Shown: piece after piece, positions 29,707 to 32,709 of the stretch
How the letters are laid out: every line of letters begins with the position of its first letter
Position numbering within the stretch: the stretch's first letter is position 1
Assembly (NCBI GenBank): GCA_014925825.1
Contig: JACGCK010000368.1
Coordinates: 1 to 32,709 of the forward strand
Origin: Pholiota molesta
Taxonomy: Eukaryota > Basidiomycota > Agaricomycetes > Agaricales > Strophariaceae
Reading direction: 5' to 3'
Length of the DNA stretch: 32,709 nt
Notes under the pieces: generated by a model
The model's input: only the letters and a program-made list of their open reading frames with translations
Databases searched by the model: none
Told to the model about the DNA's origin: nothing
Made by a program: the position numbers and the translations under genes

Positions 29707-32700
29707 TTAGTGTACGATAACATCATTGCAATGACGAGTCTTACATTTCCTAGCGGCTTTTTTCTTGGCTGCGGCCTTCTTCCCCTCCACACGCTTCTCC
29801 AATGCTTGATCTTCTTGGCCTTGTGCTCTGTGCTCTTCCAAAATCTATAGGGTGAAAATTTACGGTATCAACATTGAGTCAGTAGCATTTGTGATTGGAA
29901 CATGGGCATCACCTGTTGGAATTCGTTTAGCTCAGTATCTGGCTTATCCTTCGATTTGTTAGATCGAGCCTGTAAAAGAGAAAATTAACCGTAAGAACGT
30001 AGACATTGGTCATCGTGATAGAAATGAGATGCCTTGGTAAGGATGTCGTTAAATTTCTCATAGACCGTCGGCTCATGTAGCTTGTCACGATAGAATTGTA
30101 ATCCTTCGATGAGCTTTTTGACAGAGCGTTCTGATTTGAAGGGGAGAAGAGAGAGACAGAAAGCGATATCGCGCCACTGCCGAGGATCCTCGCTCAACCT
30201 GAAGCGCTGACACAATTTTTCAACGACGTTCTCTGCTTGTTTTTCCTGCAGGATTAACGTAGATTAGAACTCATTCATAATATTGGTTCAGAAAATGAAA
30301 TGCCTTTTCGATATATTTGAAAATGAAGGGAAGTGTCTCTTGGAATGTCTTTTCGTCTACCGCGTGGTCGCCGACGGATAGGTGGCTGATGACTAAATGT
30401 ACGAGTGAGTACAAGAGCTTTACGTTGAAGGCATATCCGAGAGATACGTACTATCAGGCAAATTGTTGTAAATGGCATTCTCCTTTGTCGATAATTCATC
30501 GAAGAAGAGTCTGGCCAAACCTTGGATACGTGGCTCAGGATCTTCCAAACACTTTGCCATTTCGCCGAGCTGGCCCTTGACTTTGATCATGCCATTCAGG
30601 ATCAAATGAGTGAGGACCATTAGGGTATTTTTCTTGACCACGAAATTCTTATCGGAAAGGCCTTTGTAGAGCTCATTGCTATTCTCGTCGATGATATTGC
30701 TGAAAGATACGGCGACATCACCGAGGGCGATGACGATGTTACTTCGAATGTTGGCATCTTTCGAGGTTTGAAGGATCTTGAACAGCAATCGGTGATGTTG
30801 ATCGCAGAATTGCGAGCTCACACAGAGGAACTTGCTGAAAGCTAACGTGGCAGACGCGCGTAAGACACGGTTCTGCATTTAACATGTATCAGAAACCTTA
30901 CAATTTTAAACAGCTGAAAGAATTATAATCGCACCTTGAATTTGTGCGGGCTACCGCATATATGGACGATCATCGGACCATACATCGCTAATAGAGATTG
31001 TGGACCATACAGCAATTCGCTCTCTCGCACAGCTGCGATAGTGTCTCCAATTTCGTCCTCGGCATTTCCAGCAACTTGATCAAGTTCTTCGCCTTCCTTG
31101 GATGCACCCTTTGCAGCGGTTGCTTGTTTTTCCGCTATTAGAGACGCGATGAGTACACTGCAAAATCCTGCGTAAACGGCCTCGACAACATACCCGCGTG
31201 TTTTTCGTCTTTCTGACGTTTCCATTCTCGCTCGACGAATTCCAAAAAGACGATATGCTTAATGGCGACGTGGCCCACGACGAACAGAAGCTGACTAAGC
31301 TCAAACGCCTCGCCCAGGTCCACTTCGCCACCTTCTTGAGGTGGCTGGCTCGCATCTTGCATGGTGATATCGCCCGCATCCATTGTAACGTCTCCAGCGT
31401 TTTCGTCTTGGGTAGATTCAGGACCCTGAACGTTGCCAGTCTCTGCAGGCTGACTACCATCCTTGCGCTGGTGGCTGAATGCCCTAACCGTAAGCTTTTT
31501 GATCACTTCATCGCAGAAAATAGCGGGCTGCTCTCCCAGTGCATAAACGGCATTGATGACCTGCTCCGCCATGCTGAACCATTCTTTTGTCCGGGTTGGG
31601 TGGAGGATGGCGTGCTGGAGTTTGCGGAAGATGACGTTGTCCATTTCGATACGTTGGGTTTTATCGACCAGCGAGCCTAAAACATACTAAGTAAATAAGT
31701 AATATTCAACAAAGTCATCTCACCTTTCACTTTCTTCGCACTGCCGTTGAGTCTTTGCAATGCGATACACGTGTATCTGGCAAGCGTTGGATCGGCCTGA
31801 ATTTGATCCACTACTCAGCATAGTTGATGTATGTAATCTCTATGACTTACCTTGCCCAAGGGACCCAGGCCGACTTTCAACATGATATCGACTTTATCCG
31901 TTAGGAGACTTCGTTTGGAGAGCGCCAGCATTCCAAGAATGATGATCGCACCGCGCCGCTGAGGTTTCGGAAGAGGCTTTTCTTTGCCTAAACCATAGCC
32001 GCATCAGTGAATGGCAAACATGAAAGAAGTGTTTCTACCGACCATATATTTGCCATAGCTTCGCTATCACATCGCCATGGACATGATTTTCTTCCATCAT
32101 GATCCTCATCATCTCTTCCAAACTCGTTAGCTCGGCCAGAGTCGCCTCGTAGGTTCGCCTAGAAAGATGGCTGATGAGCTTAAACGGCAAGAATCCAAAA
32201 GCTGTAGCGTACTCGATAAGATTCTTGGCAATGCGATTCACCTGATCTTTGGGCTCAAGATCGGGGACAGGCTCGAAGTACAGGTTCCGGTAACATTCCA
32301 GAAGTCGTTGCCGAACCCCTTCACCTCCTTGCCGTCTTCAGAAGTCGAGCTGTTATTATCCCTTAGCCCAGATAAGGTGCAACATCTTCTTGAGGCCTTC
32401 CTGTTGAAGCGATCAGATGATTGCTATCACGAGGAAAAGGACTATATGCTCACCTTCGCGGTCTCAAATTTGTACTCATGAGCGATACGGAAGAACTCCA
32501 TGATTTCAAGCACCTCGGGCTTGCTCGTAGACCCAAGCAGCTTGCACATCGGCACCATGGCGCTTTCAATTTGGTCGATAAAGGTCATGGCATCAGAGTA
32601 ATATCTCTTCTGAAGCCTCAGCCTAGTGATGTCTTGTTCATCGTACGCCGCAAGGGCCTCCTGTTCCTTGGTTAATGCAGTCACGTCGAGCTGCGACTTG

Positions 32701-32709
32701 CGAGGCTTA
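29707..32709 (-). CDS. CND1: Condensin complex subunit 1 (Cnd1/Ycs4/CAP-D2), 5' end outside the window
   Basis: This HEAT-repeat subunit of condensin acts in mitotic chromosome compaction. Exons in transcript order are 32709(partial)-32454, 32400-32043, 31987-31851, 31796-31724, 31676-31194, 31134-30935, 30872-30452, 30392-30304, 30245-30033, 29969-29913 and 29844-29707, about 807 aa of an expected 1100-1200. Diagnostic blocks are QKRYYSDAMTFIDQIE, EVLEIMEFFRIAHEYKFETAK-EGLKKMLHLIWAK, ECYRNLYFEPVPDLEPKDQ, RASATLAFSKFLCVSSQFC, HLILNGMIKVKGQLGEMAKC and ELSTKENAIYNNLPD. An acidic Thr/Met/Asp linker (about 31350-31450) and a Lys/Ala-rich C-terminus are also present. Odd points: introns 30303-30246 and 30032-29970 appear to start with GC after AAG, and exon 32400-32043 contains a 14-codon stretch in another frame between an extra G (32360-32362) and a missing G (32316-32319). 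The last few codons before TAA are uncertain. Confidence 0.9.

Overview
The window is nuclear DNA of a filamentous fungus, most likely a basidiomycete of the Agaricomycetes. The evidence is dense short introns (mostly 48-90 nt) with GTRNGT...YAG ends, CT-rich tracts just upstream of start codons, recognisable fungal housekeeping genes, and a C2-like/NACHT/ankyrin NLR-type gene of a kind common in mushroom-forming fungi. All exon-intron models below were made by hand from splice signals, reading-frame continuity and family knowledge; no database search was possible.

Layout. 219-3061 (+): the splicing factor Clf1/Crooked neck, 12 exons, 747 aa, intact. 4717-7460 (-): a phosphatidylinositol-4-phosphate 5-kinase (Mss4/Its3 type), 5 exons, 823 aa, intact. 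8821-19527 (+): one NLR-like receptor gene, 12 exons, 1699 aa, with a C2-like N-terminus, a NACHT NTPase and 26 near-identical 33-residue ankyrin repeats. Its fourth intron is 5026 nt long. Nearly all of that intron is an insertion bounded by the 8-bp direct repeat GCAGTAAC; without it the intron would be 60 nt, the size of the gene's other introns. The insertion holds 37 short 22-bp palindromes in two arrays and, between them, an inverted repeat with arms of about 1 kb.

19528-22328 has no confident gene. 22329-29397 is a lineage-specific cluster: three aminoglycoside-phosphotransferase-like kinase genes (two -, one +) and two members of a second, unnamed family with a WNCQDW motif (both -), one of which has an in-frame stop or a newly gained intron. 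A 389-bp TA-flanked MITE-like element lies at 27751-28139. 29707 to the window end (-) is the C-terminal two thirds of condensin subunit 1 (Cnd1/Ycs4/CAP-D2), which shows two probable GC-AG introns and a pair of mutually compensating frameshifts.

The housekeeping genes at the two ends (splicing, phosphoinositide signalling, chromosome condensation) enclose an accessory interior: a candidate self/non-self receptor that carries a large structured insertion, followed by duplicated small kinases. The receptor with its structured intron, and the kinase/WNCQDW cluster, are the parts most likely to hold something undescribed.
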